From: Marinomonas posidonica IVIA-Po-181
GTDB lineage: Bacteria; Pseudomonadota; Gammaproteobacteria; Pseudomonadales; Marinomonadaceae
DNA length: 64,000 nucleotides
Assembly (NCBI RefSeq): GCF_000214215.1
Contig: NC_015559.1
Span: 62,001-126,000, forward strand
Direction of reading: 5' to 3'
The notes beneath the pieces were generated by a model. The model had not been told where the DNA came from. It did not search any database and was given only the letters and a program-made list of their open reading frames with translations. Position numbers and translations under genes: made by a program. This document shows, piece by piece, positions 17,852 to 26,684 of the stretch (position 1 is its first letter; each line of letters opens with the position of its first letter).

Positions 17852-19516
17852 ATGAAGAGGTTTTTGATCAACTCTATCGCCTTAATGGCATTTGCTATGA
17901 GTAATCAAGTACTGGCAGACGCCATGCAATGTCAGGCACTTAGAGCTCAAGCAACGGATAAGCTTGAAATCAAGACCGCTATGTATGCTCCGACGGAACA
18001 AGTTCGAACTGCTTATTGTCTGGTCCAAGGTGTGGTGAGTCGACGTATTGGTAAAGATGGCACCTTCTATACAACTCGGTTTGAACTTCGTTTACCTTCT
18101 GGTTGGCAAGGTCGTCTTGCGTATCAATTTGATACGGCCTTTGGTGGTGAGCTTGCCCCTGCTGTTGGTAAAATCACGGGTTTAACGGTTAATCAATATG
18201 CAATAAATCAAGGCTTTGCCGTTGTCAGCTCAAATGAAGGTCATGACAATGAGGCGTTTAAAAAAGCGGCGGATGGTTTGTCTACCCCCTTCTTATTCGG
18301 TCGGGATGCGACCGCGAGAGAAGAATTTGCGTATCATGCGATGGAAAAAATTATGCCCGTCGCACAGGCTTTAACGGAACAGTATTATACGGCACCAGTG
18401 CAATATCGGTATGGTATTGGACAGGCAAACGGTGGTCGAACTGCCATGGTCGCCGCCAGCCGTTTTCCAAAGATGTTTCATGGTTTATTGATTGCTTCTC
18501 CTGGTTTAAATGCCCCCAAAGCGGCCTTACAACACCCTTGGGATTATCAAGCATTGCAAGCCATTAATTCGGATATTCGCGCGTCTTTTACCGAAAGAGA
18601 TTTAGAATTCATTACACGTCAACTGATCCAACAATGTGATGACTTAGATGGCATCAGCGATGATTTGATCTTTGCGATAGACGCCTGTCAGAAACGCTTT
18701 AAACCTACAGCCTTAGCTTGTAAGAGTGAGTTTGATCGGAATTGCCTGCCACTGGTGAAAGTTGGCGCTCTAGTACGCATGCACCAAGGTCCGCACAATT
18801 CAAAAAATCAGGCACTTTATACTGGCTGGCCTTATGACACTGGCCTGCAATCGAACAATTGGCGTGGCTGGAAAATTGCCAGTAAATTGGATGCTTGGCA
18901 CCGCATGCCAGCCAGTGTGGTAATAGGCGCAAGTGCGTTAGCGAATCTATACAGTACGCCTTATCAAGCCATTAAAGGGGATGTTTTTGCTTTAACCGAT
19001 TTTCTACAATCCTTTGATTTTGACCACGCTGCCAACAAAATTTTTGCCACGAATGATGAGTTTACAGAATCCTCGATGTCATTGATGACCCCACCTGATG
19101 CAGCCAAGCCAACACTGACTCAATTCAAGCAAGCTGGCGGTAAATTGATTGTGTTTCATGGTAACAGTGACCCGGTATTTTCAGTTCAAGACACGGTGCG
19201 TTGGTATGATTTTCTGGATTTCGGTTTAGCGGGTAAAGCTGCTGACTTTGTGCGTTTTTACCGGGTGCCGGGCATGCCACATCAACAAGGTGGATTGTCG
19301 GCTGATCAGTTTGATATGTTGCAACCCTTGGTAAATTGGGTGGAGCAACAACGTCCTCCAAGGGAGGTGATCGCAGCCACACGAGCCAATAATCCAGAAC
19401 TGACCGCTAGAATGGCGGGGTTAAAGCGTCCTTTATGCCCTTACCCAAGCTACGCTCGCTATCGTCAAGGGGACTTGAATTTGGCCAGTTCCTTTCAATG
19501 TGTGGTCGCGCAATAA
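17852..19516 (+). CDS. Tannase/feruloyl esterase-family protein lacking the catalytic serine
   Basis: A 554-residue secreted protein. AAGGACGAAGAA precedes the start, and a signal peptide ends near VLA-D (residue 23). It resembles tannase/feruloyl esterases (PF07519), whose CS-D-HC motif holds the nucleophile, the acid and a linking disulfide. Here the nucleophile elbow reads GQANGGR: Ala192 replaces Ser and Gln191 replaces Cys. Asp440 (GNSDPVF) and His477 (GMPHQQ) remain, but the Cys after His is Gln478. The nucleophile and both disulfide cysteines are lost together, as in a pseudo-enzyme or a changed activity rather than random decay. It appears monocistronic. Confidence 0.75.
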   Translation: MKRFLINSIALMAFAMSNQVLADAMQCQALRAQATDKLEIKTAMYAPTEQVRTAYCLVQGVVSRRIGKDGTFYTTRFELRLPSGWQGRLAYQFDTAFGGELAPAVGKITGLTVNQYAINQGFAVVSSNEGHDNEAFKKAADGLSTPFLFGRDATAREEFAYHAMEKIMPVAQALTEQYYTAPVQYRYGIGQANGGRTAMVAASRFPKMFHGLLIASPGLNAPKAALQHPWDYQALQAINSDIRASFTERDLEFITRQLIQQCDDLDGISDDLIFAIDACQKRFKPTALACKSEFDRNCLPLVKVGALVRMHQGPHNSKNQALYTGWPYDTGLQSNNWRGWKIASKLDAWHRMPASVVIGASALANLYSTPYQAIKGDVFALTDFLQSFDFDHAANKIFATNDEFTESSMSLMTPPDAAKPTLTQFKQAGGKLIVFHGNSDPVFSVQDTVRWYDFLDFGLAGKAADFVRFYRVPGMPHQQGGLSADQFDMLQPLVNWVEQQRPPREVIAATRANNPELTARMAGLKRPLCPYPSYARYRQGDLNLASSFQCVVAQ

Positions 19517-19523
19517 GCCTTCC

Positions 19524-20267
19524 CTAGCGGCCTCCTGCCACGTCTAGGAAGCTGCCAGTACAGTAGCTGGCTTTCTCACTCAACAGCCAGACAATGGCTT
19601 CTGCCACCTCTTCTGCTTGCCCACCGCGTTGCATGGGAATGTTGGGAGCCAATCGATCAACACGATTGGCTTCACCGCCATCGGCATGCATCTCCGTATA
19701 AATGCTACCCGGTCTGACGCAGTTAACACGTATCCCTTGTGCGGCCATTTCTTTTGCCAGACCTTTTGTAAAGCTGTCTATCGCGCCTTTACTGGCGGCG
19801 TAATCCACGTATTCATGTGGTGAGCCAAAGACAGACGCCAAAGAAGACACATTAACGATACTGCCTTTTAAATGGTGATCGCGCATGTGCGTAATGGCGT
19901 GCTGGCAACACAACATAGTGCCAAAGACATTGGTAGCAAAGACTCGGTGCCATCGTTCGGGCGTAATGTCGATAAAATCACTTTGCTGTTCTAAGATACC
20001 GGCGTTATTAACGAGCGCGCTAATAGGCCCCCATTGTTCAAGAATGGTGTCGAACAGCTGCTGAGCGTCTTGTTGATTGCTGATGTCGGCTTGTAGACAC
20101 TCTGCTAAGCCGTTTGTTGCTCGAATCTCATTCACCAATTGCTCCGCTCTGGCTTGATTGTGTTGGTAATTAATCACGACATGAAAGCCTTGTCGTGCTG
20201 CCAATCGAGCAGTGGCCGCGCCTATGCCACGGCTACCGCCAGTGATTAATACAATGGGTGTCGACAT
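19524..20267 (-). CDS. SDR-family NAD(P)-dependent oxidoreductase
   Basis: A 247-residue classical short-chain dehydrogenase. TGGSRGIG is the cofactor loop, NNAG lies in the middle, and YAASK carries the catalytic Tyr and Lys with the upstream Ser in NVSSLAS. The C-terminal CVRPGSIYTEM and FLDVAGGR are typical of the YgfF/glucose dehydrogenase-like group. I start it at 20267 after AAGGAGAGAAGT; the frame extends to 20321 without a better site. It converges on the tannase-family gene with a 7-bp gap and no visible terminator between. The substrate is unknown. Confidence 0.88.
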   Translation of the reverse strand: MSTPIVLITGGSRGIGAATARLAARQGFHVVINYQHNQARAEQLVNEIRATNGLAECLQADISNQQDAQQLFDTILEQWGPISALVNNAGILEQQSDFIDITPERWHRVFATNVFGTMLCCQHAITHMRDHHLKGSIVNVSSLASVFGSPHEYVDYAASKGAIDSFTKGLAKEMAAQGIRVNCVRPGSIYTEMHADGGEANRVDRLAPNIPMQRGGQAEEVAEAIVWLLSEKASYCTGSFLDVAGGR

Positions 20268-20493
20268 ACTTCTCTCCTTATCCGTTTCCTCAAGATTAAC
20301 GTTTATGGTTGGGAATTGCATTGATAGGATGGCGATGAAACGGAATCATTAGCTTGATGAGGAGTAGGAATGCCGTCTATCTGGAAGAAAATCGACCATC
20401 AGTGAGTGGTTTCGTTCGAGGTTGAGGCTGGTATGCCTTGGCTTGCCGAGCTATCATGCGTGCTTTCAAGCAAATGCAGCGATGGAGACAAGA

Positions 20494-21102
20494 GTGAGCC
20501 TATCTGAGCGACATTTTATTTTAGGCTATGGCAGCCTAATTAACGGTGAAAGTCGATCAAAAACTGGTGAGACTGGACAAGTTTGGCCGGTTAAATTGCA
20601 AGGTTATGAACGTCATTGGTCAGTCATGTCGTCTGAATTTGGTATGAGTTCTGTGGCGGTTGTACCGGCTTCTCACGCGAGTTGTAATGGTGTATTAGTC
20701 GAAGTTGCTTATGATCAATTTACCTTGTTTGATGAACGAGAGCGAGGGTATCAACGAAGTCAGGTTCAAGCTGAGAATCTAATGCCATACCATGATACCT
20801 GCTTACCGGAAGGTACCTATTGGATTTATCACATAGATCAAGTGACGCCTCCTCATGCGGATTGCCCAATTGCATTGAGTTATCTCGATGTGATTCTGTC
20901 AGGGTGTCTTGAACACAGCGCTGATTTCGCGGACGATTTTTTATCCCTCACACAAGGTTGGCATTATCCAACGCTGAATGATCGTCATCAACCTCGTTAT
21001 CCGAGAGTACAGCCAGACTTATCCATCACCAGTTTAAATCCTTTGCTGGAGTCTGTTACCACATTATCTATTAAAGAGCTTTCTGTAACTTATGAATCTT
21101 AA
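20494..21102 (+). CDS. Gamma-glutamylcyclotransferase-like protein
   Basis: A roughly 202-residue protein with the FILGYGSLING opening of the GGCT/AIG2-like fold and the acidic loop DERERGYQR, where family members keep a catalytic Glu. I prefer GTG at 20494 because GGAG lies 6 bp before it; ATG at 20482 and 20422 are alternatives without ribosome sites. The fold cleaves gamma-glutamyl amines to 5-oxoproline, but many bacterial members are uncharacterised. The 3' end overlaps the RsmC start by 11 bp, so the two are probably co-transcribed. Confidence 0.7.
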   Translation: MSLSERHFILGYGSLINGESRSKTGETGQVWPVKLQGYERHWSVMSSEFGMSSVAVVPASHASCNGVLVEVAYDQFTLFDERERGYQRSQVQAENLMPYHDTCLPEGTYWIYHIDQVTPPHADCPIALSYLDVILSGCLEHSADFADDFLSLTQGWHYPTLNDRHQPRYPRVQPDLSITSLNPLLESVTTLSIKELSVTYES

Positions 21103-22153
21103 TTCAACCAGCCAATTATTGGTTCGTAGCGAACCCCAACTTGTTGGTAATGTAATGTTCGCTAATCCTGAAGATACGTACCCGCAAACCTTAATAGGGC
21201 AAGCTTCTGTATACGCCTGGTGTCAATCTAAGACCCGTTATGATGCGCTTCTTCAGCTTGGGTTTAAGGAAGACAATCTGGTGTTTTCGGAGCAGTGGCC
21301 AGCGGATCATGCGGTCGAATTTGATCATGTGGTGATTTATCAACCTAAAGCCAAAGAACTATTGGATTACCTATTGGCTTCGGTATTGCCGCATGTGAAA
21401 GAAGGCGGACAAGTTTGGTTAGTTGGTGATAATAAAAGCGGCGTGAAATCCTCTATGAAGCGTCTAGAGCCAAGTTTAGACGATGTAGGTAAGGTAGACA
21501 GTGCGAAACATTGCCTGCTTTTCTCAGGCTACAAGCGTCGTCCTGCTAAGCCGTTTGTGTTTGAGGATTGGATTATGTCTTGGACATTAACGGTAGCTGG
21601 TCAGGACATGACCTTGTGCAGCCTGCCAGGGGTGTTTGGCCACGGCAAGTTGGATAAAGGCACTGAGTTGCTGTTGAATCAATTGCAGCAACATCGTTTC
21701 ATGAGTGATGTGAGTCAGGCCCGCTTATTAGACTTTGGTTGTGGTGACGGCATTATTAGCTTGTGGTTACATGGTCACACGAAAGCCAAGGTAACGGCGT
21801 TAGACGACAGTGCTTTGGCGCTTAAGGCAACGGCCCTGACGTTTGCTGAAAATAACGCCAGTGAAGCGTTAACCTTGATTGCTTCCAATGGTCTTACCAA
21901 TGTGAAGGGGCGCTTTAACTATGTGGTGACGAATCCACCTTTTCACACTGGTGTGAGTACGGATTATAGCGTCGCTGAAAGTTTTTTCATTGGTGTTAAA
22001 AATCATTTAACCTTGAATGGTGAGTTGTTTGTTGTGGCCAATGATTTCTTACGCTATCCGCCTATTTTAGACGCGGCGTTAGGTACTCACACTCGTTTAC
22101 TCAGAGACAAAGGGTTTGCGGTGTATCATGGCCGTCAAATCAAGAAGAAGTAA
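21092..22153 (+). CDS. rsmC: 16S rRNA (guanine-N2) methyltransferase RsmC
   Basis: A 353-residue class I SAM methyltransferase with the RsmC two-domain layout. A degenerate N-terminal methyltransferase-like domain (about 1-160) precedes a catalytic domain with the SAM loop LLDFGCGDGIIS and the NPPFHTG motif that contacts the guanine amine. Family members methylate G1207 of 16S rRNA. GVFGHGKLDKGTELL is a typical linker to the catalytic domain. It overlaps the GGCT-like gene. Confidence 0.88.
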   Translation: MNLNSTSQLLVRSEPQLVGNVMFANPEDTYPQTLIGQASVYAWCQSKTRYDALLQLGFKEDNLVFSEQWPADHAVEFDHVVIYQPKAKELLDYLLASVLPHVKEGGQVWLVGDNKSGVKSSMKRLEPSLDDVGKVDSAKHCLLFSGYKRRPAKPFVFEDWIMSWTLTVAGQDMTLCSLPGVFGHGKLDKGTELLLNQLQQHRFMSDVSQARLLDFGCGDGIISLWLHGHTKAKVTALDDSALALKATALTFAENNASEALTLIASNGLTNVKGRFNYVVTNPPFHTGVSTDYSVAESFFIGVKNHLTLNGELFVVANDFLRYPPILDAALGTHTRLLRDKGFAVYHGRQIKKK

Positions 22154-22173
22154 CGCAGACCAAGCGGCTAATA

Positions 22174-22209
22174 TTCTGTACCTATATAAATTATATTATG
22201 GGTACAGAA
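22174..22209. terminator. Inverted repeat between convergent rsmC and AraC-type gene
   Basis: TTCTGTACC (22174-22182) and GGTACAGAA (22201-22209) form a 9-bp stem with an AT-rich loop. It lacks a U-tract, so it is a weak terminator at best. Its place between converging genes is the main support. Confidence 0.4.
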
Positions 22210-22213
22210 ATAG

Positions 22214-23248
22214 CTAATACGCTAACCAACGTTTAAATGAACGACGAAAGTTGCTGACATCATAGAAATTTAAATAGTCCGCTACTTGACCCTCATCGTA
22301 CCCCTGTTCATTGATTAATTGCATCGAGACTTTTTTTCGCACCTGATCACACAGTTTTTGATAGTGAGTATGGTGATGTTTTAACTTGCGTTTGAGTGTT
22401 GCTGGACTCATTTCAAGCACTTTCGCCAATTGCTCCAAGCTGGGTAGATTCTTAACCTGCAGGTAGAGCATTTCCTCAATCATCGAGAGTAAGCTCTGCG
22501 GTGACCCCATGTTGATAAAGGTGTCACGTGACGCTTCTAGAGAGAGTTGATAAATGGTTTGTGATGCCATTTGACAGGGTGCAGATATATGCCCTTTGGC
22601 AATACTCATGCTCAGTGTTGCTTGCTCAAAGGTTCGTTGTGAACCAATAAATACCTCGTATTCAGCTTGATGATCGGGAGCGGGATAATCAAATTTCACC
22701 GACCAGGGTAAGTGAGTGTTTGCTAACCAATTGCTAAAGGAAATAATCGCTGATACGGTCATTTCTTTTACAAATCGTGCCGCCCTGTTTTGCTCCGAAC
22801 TGAGTAATAAACTGGGCGCAATGGGGCCGAATGGCTTGTGAAAATCAAGGTATACGTGGCTTGGACTTTCTCTCAATGTTGGGGTCAGTAATGGAAATAA
22901 AAGCGCGGCAAATTCCACCATCACATCGAGTGCCTGCCTTACGCTCGTTGCGTTTTGAAGGCAGCTAGAAACATGGCCAAAATACCCAGGCAACATACGT
23001 TGGCCAAACACAAATGCCAGCTCATTAGCCAAAGGCGGCTGACTGGCGTTATCACACAATTGGGCAAATTGTTCAGCGCTTAAGGTGCGGTTACCACGGC
23101 ACACATCATCGTAAAATAACCCAGTTTTGCGTAGAAAGTAGTTAGGCTCTATCTGACGAGAGATAAGCAAGTCCATCAAAATAACAGACTGCTGATGAGC
23201 ATAAAGATAAGCATCATGACGTTCTAGCCAGCGCTTTTTCATGGTCAT
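22214..23248 (-). CDS. AraC-family transcriptional regulator
   Basis: A 344-residue regulator with an N-terminal Arabinose_bd-type sensor domain (PF12625 class; FGQRMLPGYFGHVSSCLQNATSVRQALDVM is typical). The C-terminal AraC HTH pair lies at about 260-344 (LEQLAKVLEMSPATLKRKLK, then VADYLNFYDVSNFRRSFKRW). OruR/ArgR-like members of this class respond to small metabolites. The start overlaps the stop of the upstream GGDEF gene by TAATG, so the pair is translationally coupled and probably functionally linked. The target genes are not evident. Confidence 0.85.
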   Translation of the reverse strand: MTMKKRWLERHDAYLYAHQQSVILMDLLISRQIEPNYFLRKTGLFYDDVCRGNRTLSAEQFAQLCDNASQPPLANELAFVFGQRMLPGYFGHVSSCLQNATSVRQALDVMVEFAALLFPLLTPTLRESPSHVYLDFHKPFGPIAPSLLLSSEQNRAARFVKEMTVSAIISFSNWLANTHLPWSVKFDYPAPDHQAEYEVFIGSQRTFEQATLSMSIAKGHISAPCQMASQTIYQLSLEASRDTFINMGSPQSLLSMIEEMLYLQVKNLPSLEQLAKVLEMSPATLKRKLKHHHTHYQKLCDQVRKKVSMQLINEQGYDEGQVADYLNFYDVSNFRRSFKRWLAY

Positions 23249-24210
23249 TACTCGTAAGCGTTATTCAAAACGTGTTGGTTTTGCTGTGACAAAGCAAAGG
23301 AAGCACGGCCGAGTAGATCTTCAGGAGAATCCCCTTCTGCCTGTGCCATAACCATGACCATGGAGGCACCTAAATGGATGCTGTTATCGACGCCTTCAAT
23401 ACGATAACGGAATTGTTTGATCAGTTGTTCTAACTCTTGGGCAGAGGTCTTGGCGGTATGTACATTGACATCATGGAGCACAATGGCAAAACGCCCACCG
23501 GCCAAATGGAACAATGTGTCTTCATTTTTTAACGTTAAGCTAATCAATTCGCTAATGATGATTAGAAAGCGATCGGCTTCGCGCCCACCATGGCGATAAC
23601 TGATATCGGCAAAAGGCACGACATCAATTAAGATCAGCGCATGTTGTTGCCAGTTGGCTTGGCCTTTTGCAAAGGCTTGCTCAAGCTTGCAGCTAAGATG
23701 ATTGGATTTGGGTAAACAGGTGGTTTCATCTAATGGTGCGGTGTCTTGATAAATGGCTTTACGCTTTGTCAAATAGCGATCAATTTGAACTTGCTCTTTT
23801 CGCTTGAGCCAAATGGCCACGGTCAAAGCGAGTAAACCCAAAGGCAAGGATTCCACCCAGCTATCCCATTGGCTACCGAGTGGCAGGTGTACCCACTCAT
23901 CTAATAGATCTTGGAAGCTGGACGCAAAAATGCCGATAAAGCCAAGAGCAAACCAATTGGTGACTGGGCCTGGTTGGCGCATCGACAGGACCAGCAGTAG
24001 CCAAATGACAATACAAAGTGCCGACGAGCCTTCGCCTATGATATCAATCCACACCCACTGATGGGCGGGCTTTAATTGGCCTTGAGAAAAGTTTAAGAAC
24101 ACTAGCATGGCGCACGTCACGCTGAGTACCACTAACCATATTCGGTGACGAAGGATTTTATGAAAATTGTCATTGATTGCATATTGCCAGCGGTCTAACC
24201 AGTGACCCAT
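23248..24210 (-). CDS. Membrane protein with degenerate GGDEF domain
   Basis: A 320-residue protein with about four N-terminal helices (residues 22-125) and a C-terminal GGDEF fold. The signature that should read GGDEF is AGGRF (about 237-241), and the upstream nucleotide-binding aspartate region is altered (SYRHGGREAD). A diguanylate cyclase needs both acidic residues there, so it is probably inactive and may bind c-di-GMP, GTP or a partner. AGGAGAGCGGT precedes the start. It is coupled to the AraC-type regulator downstream, suggesting a membrane signal passed to transcription. A possible Pho box lies 50 bp upstream. Confidence 0.8.
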   Translation of the reverse strand: MGHWLDRWQYAINDNFHKILRHRIWLVVLSVTCAMLVFLNFSQGQLKPAHQWVWIDIIGEGSSALCIVIWLLLVLSMRQPGPVTNWFALGFIGIFASSFQDLLDEWVHLPLGSQWDSWVESLPLGLLALTVAIWLKRKEQVQIDRYLTKRKAIYQDTAPLDETTCLPKSNHLSCKLEQAFAKGQANWQQHALILIDVVPFADISYRHGGREADRFLIIISELISLTLKNEDTLFHLAGGRFAIVLHDVNVHTAKTSAQELEQLIKQFRYRIEGVDNSIHLGASMVMVMAQAEGDSPEDLLGRASFALSQQNQHVLNNAYE

Positions 24211-24259
24211 ACCGCTCTCCTATTTAGTTGATGTCGGTGTGTGGTAGAGCTTCTATTAT

Positions 24260-24277
24260 GTGACGTCTTTATGACAG
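24260..24277 (-). promoter_or_regulatory. Possible Pho box facing the GGDEF/AraC operon
   Basis: On the minus strand the site reads CTGTCATAAAGACGTCAC, 15 of 18 matches by eye to the PhoB consensus CTGTCATAWAWCTGTCAY. The first half-site is perfect. It ends 50 bp before the GGDEF gene start. I do not see a convincing -10 at the canonical distance, so this site is weaker than the one facing the phytase. Confidence 0.4.
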
Positions 24278-24476
24278 ATTTAGGTCAGTTAGTCCGATCA
24301 GCTCACATAAGCTGTCAACACAATTCAAAAATACACCTCCTTATTCTCTTAATGTTTTTATCTTATTGAATAATAGACATTAATTTTATTTAAAAGGGTT
24401 TCGAATGAGCTCAAAATTAAAATTATCGGGTCGTTTAAGAGAGTAAACTGAGGCATCACATCGACCGTTTTTATCA

Positions 24477-24510
24477 TTGTCATAAAAGTGACACTCACCC
24501 TGACTAGGGT
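24477..24510 (+). promoter_or_regulatory. Pho box and -10 region of the phytase gene
   Basis: TTGTCATAAAAGTGACAC (24477-24494) matches the PhoB box consensus at about 15 of 18 positions. TAGGGT follows 10 bp later (24505-24510), the usual spacing when the Pho box replaces the -35 element. The phytase start lies 43 bp further on. Induction by phosphate starvation is the natural reading. Confidence 0.6.
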
Positions 24511-24553
24511 GGCCTCACTGAGTAAATTGATTCCATTCTTAGGAGAGCGCAGG

Positions 24554-26593
24554 ATGAATGTAAAACTGACGATGATGGCGGTGGTGATTGGTGCAGTGAG
24601 CGTTGCTGCACACGCAACCACAGTGATGCCAACTAAGGTTAAAACACAAGCGAGTTATGAGGACATTGCCGATGCTGCGGTTTGGGTAAGCCCAATAAAC
24701 GCCGCAAAAGATTTATTGATTGCCTCACTGGAAGGGGATGGCCTGGCGGTGTTTGATCAATCAGGACGGCTTCTGCTGACGGATTCATCCAAAGAGATTT
24801 TGGGTGCGGATATTCGTTATGGTCTAAAAGACGGCGGAAGCAGCATGGATGTCTTAGCGGTCGGTTTACCCGATGAAGAGGCTTTTGCTTTCTATCGTAT
24901 TGATCCAATGGCAACGCCGATTCTACAGCAGGTCGGACGTATCGATACCTTCATCGCGCCAGAAGCTGTTTGCCTTTACCAGAACGTCACTACGGGTGAA
25001 ACCACTGTTACTGGTCTTTCAGATGAAGGCGATGTGGTGCAATACAAGATACGTCATCGTAATGGCCAGATAGAAAGTGCGGTTGTCGACAAAAAAGGTG
25101 AGCCGATTGCGGTTCGTCATGCTCAGGTAGGTGGGAAATTAAGTGCTTGTGTGGCCGATGATGAAACCGGCTCCTTGTATGTTGCGGAACAGGATGTTGG
25201 TATTTGGGTGTACGGTGCTGATGCTGAGAATGTAAAAGATCGCCGATTGATGGATGTGGTTGCGCCTTTGGGGCATTTAGAAGAAATCGAAAGCATGGAT
25301 ATGGTCTATCAAGCTAATGGCAAAGGCTATTTATTGATTGCCGATGAAGGTGCCGGTTTCTTGGTGTATGACCGAGAAGGTGAACAGTCTTTCAAAGCCA
25401 AGTTTGATGTCACCGGTGTGGAAGAGGCAAAAATCCTTGCGGCATCGCCAAATGGCTTGTGGATTGGTAATACCGAAATAGAAGAACCTGTTTATGAAAG
25501 AATGGCACTGTCTTCACTTACCAATCAGTTGAGAGGCGTGGCGTTTAATGATTTGCAAAGTCATCGTCATTTATCCCTTGAAGGTGTGAAGTTAGTCAAA
25601 GCCTCAGGCGAGACGGAAGAAGTGAGTAAGAGTGGCGATGCGGCGGATGATCCTGCCTTTTGGTTGAACCCAGAAGACGCTTCCAAAAGCTTGATTATTG
25701 CGACCAACAAGAAAGGCGGCTTAATGGCGTATGACTTGAAGGGCAAGGAAGTTCAATTTCTAAAAGAAGGTGAGCCCAACAACGTAGACATTCGTACCAT
25801 GACGGACTGGGATGGGTCTCAGATGGCATTAGCAACGGCGACGAATCGTGATTTGAATACCTTAGCCTTATATAAAATTGTGGGAGGGGATGAGCCAATA
25901 CAACCGGTGAAAGCCGTGGGTAAACGTGTTCATGAAGAGGCACCAGAACTTGTTTCTGATGTTGATGAAGTGTATGGCTTGTGCATGTATCAAGCGAAAA
26001 ATGGCCAAGTCTATTCGTTCTTAAATGGGAAAAACGGGGTCATCGAACAGTGGCGTTTAACGCCAACAAAAGCGGGGATTAAAGGTGACATTGTGCGTCG
26101 TTTAAAGGTCGACTCTCAACCTGAGGGCTGTGTTGCCGACGATGATGCAGGCATTCTGTATGTCGGTGAAGAAGATGTGGCTATTTGGACCTTTGAAGCG
26201 GATGAAAAGGCGAGTACAGAGGCACATTTGTTCGCTGCGGTAGACGGTAAGCAGTTGGTGGATGACATCGAAGGCTTAACCCTTTATCAAAACGGCAAAG
26301 ACAACTATCTGATTGCGTCTAGCCAAGGCAATAACACCTATGCCGTGTATGACCTAGATAACGACAATCGTTATCTTGCTAGCTTCGCGATTATTGGTGA
26401 TGATGAAAAAGGCATTGATGGCAGCAGTGATACCGATGGAATTCATGCGGTATCCATTAACTTAGGCGATGCCTATCCGAATGGTCTATTTTTAGCCCAA
26501 GATTGGTACAACCTTGATGCTGAATATAATGCTGAAAAGCAGAACTTTAAAATAGTAGATTGGCGAAATATCGAGCGAATTTTACAGCCATAA
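24554..26593 (+). CDS. Two-domain beta-propeller phytase
   Basis: A 679-residue secreted protein. AGGAGAGCGCAGG precedes the start and a signal peptide ends near AHA-T. It contains two beta-propeller phytase domains in tandem. The C-terminal one (about 360-679) keeps DDPAFW, the TNKKGGLMAYDLKG block, NNVDIR, and EGCVADDDAG...VGEEDVAIW, which supply the Ca2+ and phosphate sites. The N-terminal one has IADAAVW in place of DDPAxW and looks degenerate, as in other dual-domain phytases where it assists binding. It releases phosphate from phytate outside the cytoplasm. The upstream Pho box fits this role. Confidence 0.87.
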   Translation: MNVKLTMMAVVIGAVSVAAHATTVMPTKVKTQASYEDIADAAVWVSPINAAKDLLIASLEGDGLAVFDQSGRLLLTDSSKEILGADIRYGLKDGGSSMDVLAVGLPDEEAFAFYRIDPMATPILQQVGRIDTFIAPEAVCLYQNVTTGETTVTGLSDEGDVVQYKIRHRNGQIESAVVDKKGEPIAVRHAQVGGKLSACVADDETGSLYVAEQDVGIWVYGADAENVKDRRLMDVVAPLGHLEEIESMDMVYQANGKGYLLIADEGAGFLVYDREGEQSFKAKFDVTGVEEAKILAASPNGLWIGNTEIEEPVYERMALSSLTNQLRGVAFNDLQSHRHLSLEGVKLVKASGETEEVSKSGDAADDPAFWLNPEDASKSLIIATNKKGGLMAYDLKGKEVQFLKEGEPNNVDIRTMTDWDGSQMALATATNRDLNTLALYKIVGGDEPIQPVKAVGKRVHEEAPELVSDVDEVYGLCMYQAKNGQVYSFLNGKNGVIEQWRLTPTKAGIKGDIVRRLKVDSQPEGCVADDDAGILYVGEEDVAIWTFEADEKASTEAHLFAAVDGKQLVDDIEGLTLYQNGKDNYLIASSQGNNTYAVYDLDNDNRYLASFAIIGDDEKGIDGSSDTDGIHAVSINLGDAYPNGLFLAQDWYNLDAEYNAEKQNFKIVDWRNIERILQP

Positions 26594-26631
26594 TGGTTTA
26601 ATTTGCTGATCAATAAGTGGTTTTAACAATA

Positions 26632-26671
26632 AAAAAATGCCAAGTCATCAGAGGATGACTTGGCATTTTTT
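26632..26671. terminator. Bidirectional terminator between phytase and chemoreceptor
   Basis: Perfect 18-bp arms (26632-26649 and 26654-26671) enclose AGAG. The left arm starts with six A and the right ends with six T, so it serves both converging genes. Confidence 0.95.
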
Positions 26672-26684
26672 GTCACTTATAAGG

